A DNA stretch of 64,000 nt from Enterococcus lemanii. GTDB lineage: Bacteria; Bacillota; Bacilli; Lactobacillales; Enterococcaceae. The notes under the pieces are model-generated. The model ran no database searches. It was not told the DNA's origin and saw only the letters and a program-made list of their open reading frames with translations. The translations under genes were made by a program, and so were the position numbers. Below, piece by piece: positions 63,962 through 64,000 of the stretch; within the stretch, counting starts at the first letter, position 1, and each line of letters opens with the position of its first letter. The stretch is taken from contig NZ_JAFBFD010000002.1 in the NCBI RefSeq assembly GCF_016909125.1, positions 1 to 64,000 of the forward strand, read 5' to 3'.

Positions 63962-64000
63962 TTATAATTGAACATTAAATTGATCCGTTAAATCTTTTAA
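63962..64000 (-). CDS. C-terminal end of a third chemoreceptor (cut by window edge)
   Basis: The last 12 codons on the minus strand read LKDLTDQFNVQL and then stop. This matches the ends of the two upstream chemoreceptors ([11 protein letters not shown] and [12 protein letters not shown]), so a third tandem MCP gene runs out of the window. Confidence 0.75.
   Translation of the reverse strand, partial: LKDLTDQFNVQL

Overview
The window looks like a chromosomal segment of a low-GC Gram-positive bacterium in the order Lactobacillales, most likely an enterococcus-like (Enterococcaceae) genome. The 5S rRNA end, msrB, ruvA-ruvB, peptide deformylase, EcsAB, CcrZ-TrmB, the PRD-type mannitol regulator and the LmrCD/EfrCD-like exporter pair all fit that family. 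Three to four chemoreceptor genes, three of them preceded by flagellar-sigma-type promoters, suggest a motile member (motile enterococci or Vagococcus-like). Genus is inferred, not proven.

Layout. 1-3.9 kb: end of an rRNA operon, msrB, then ruvA-ruvB-TetR-phosphatase-small protein. 4.0-7.1 kb: overlapping pair of a DUF4091 protein and a GH29 alpha-L-fucosidase. 7.4-12.2 kb (minus strand): BrnQ with a CodY-like box, then an amino acid ABC importer under a lysine riboswitch, then a small membrane protein. 12.4-15.7 kb: an acetyltransferase-chorismate mutase fusion, a NiaR-type repressor, an APC permease and a 56-residue membrane protein. 15.8-20.2 kb: tandem methionine T-box, metNIQ and an M20 deacylase. 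20.2-23.7 kb: a triple-RidA gene broken by one stop codon, deformylase, a repeat-bearing gap and an orphan HNH-like gene. 23.8-31.6 kb: two mannitol-type PTS sets (IICB, MtlR, IIA; then mtlA, mtlF, mtlD). 31.6-36.3 kb: TetR plus a heterodimeric ABC exporter, followed by three tandem long hairpins. 36.3-40.9 kb: MazF-like toxin with a broken partner, then ecsAB, ccrZ, trmB. 40.9-44.5 kb (minus): a second amino acid ABC importer with its own M20 deacylase. 44.7-49.7 kb: aldo-keto reductase, gene fragments, membrane-tethered Mrr-like protein, DUF4153 protein, VOC protein. 49.8-53.9 kb: two heavy-metal P-type ATPases. 54.1-56.9 kb: RpiR regulator, a free-standing RarA/MgsA C-terminal-like protein and a PTS IIC. 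57.0-64.0 kb: chemoreceptors, with a repeat- and relic-rich gap between them.

How the parts work together. Amino acid supply dominates: BrnQ, a lysine-riboswitch importer, a methionine T-box importer and a fourth importer. Two of the four loci also carry an M20 amidohydrolase, which suggests import of N-acylated amino acids followed by deacylation. Carbohydrate use is represented by mannitol, a second mannitol-like hexitol, an unknown sugar for the RpiR-linked IIC, and fucosides.

The most unusual items are: a family of covarying long-hairpin repeats (three tandem copies at 35.9-36.3 kb, one distant copy at 9.0-9.1 kb); sigma-D-type promoters with identical 15-nt spacing before three chemoreceptor genes; a degenerate second IIB domain at the end of both mannitol IICB proteins; two genes (triple RidA and MCP-CZB) each split by a single in-frame TAA; and a large foldback element at 58.9-59.1 kb next to a decayed IS1182-like transposase. 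All calls come from reading the sequence by eye; no database search was run.
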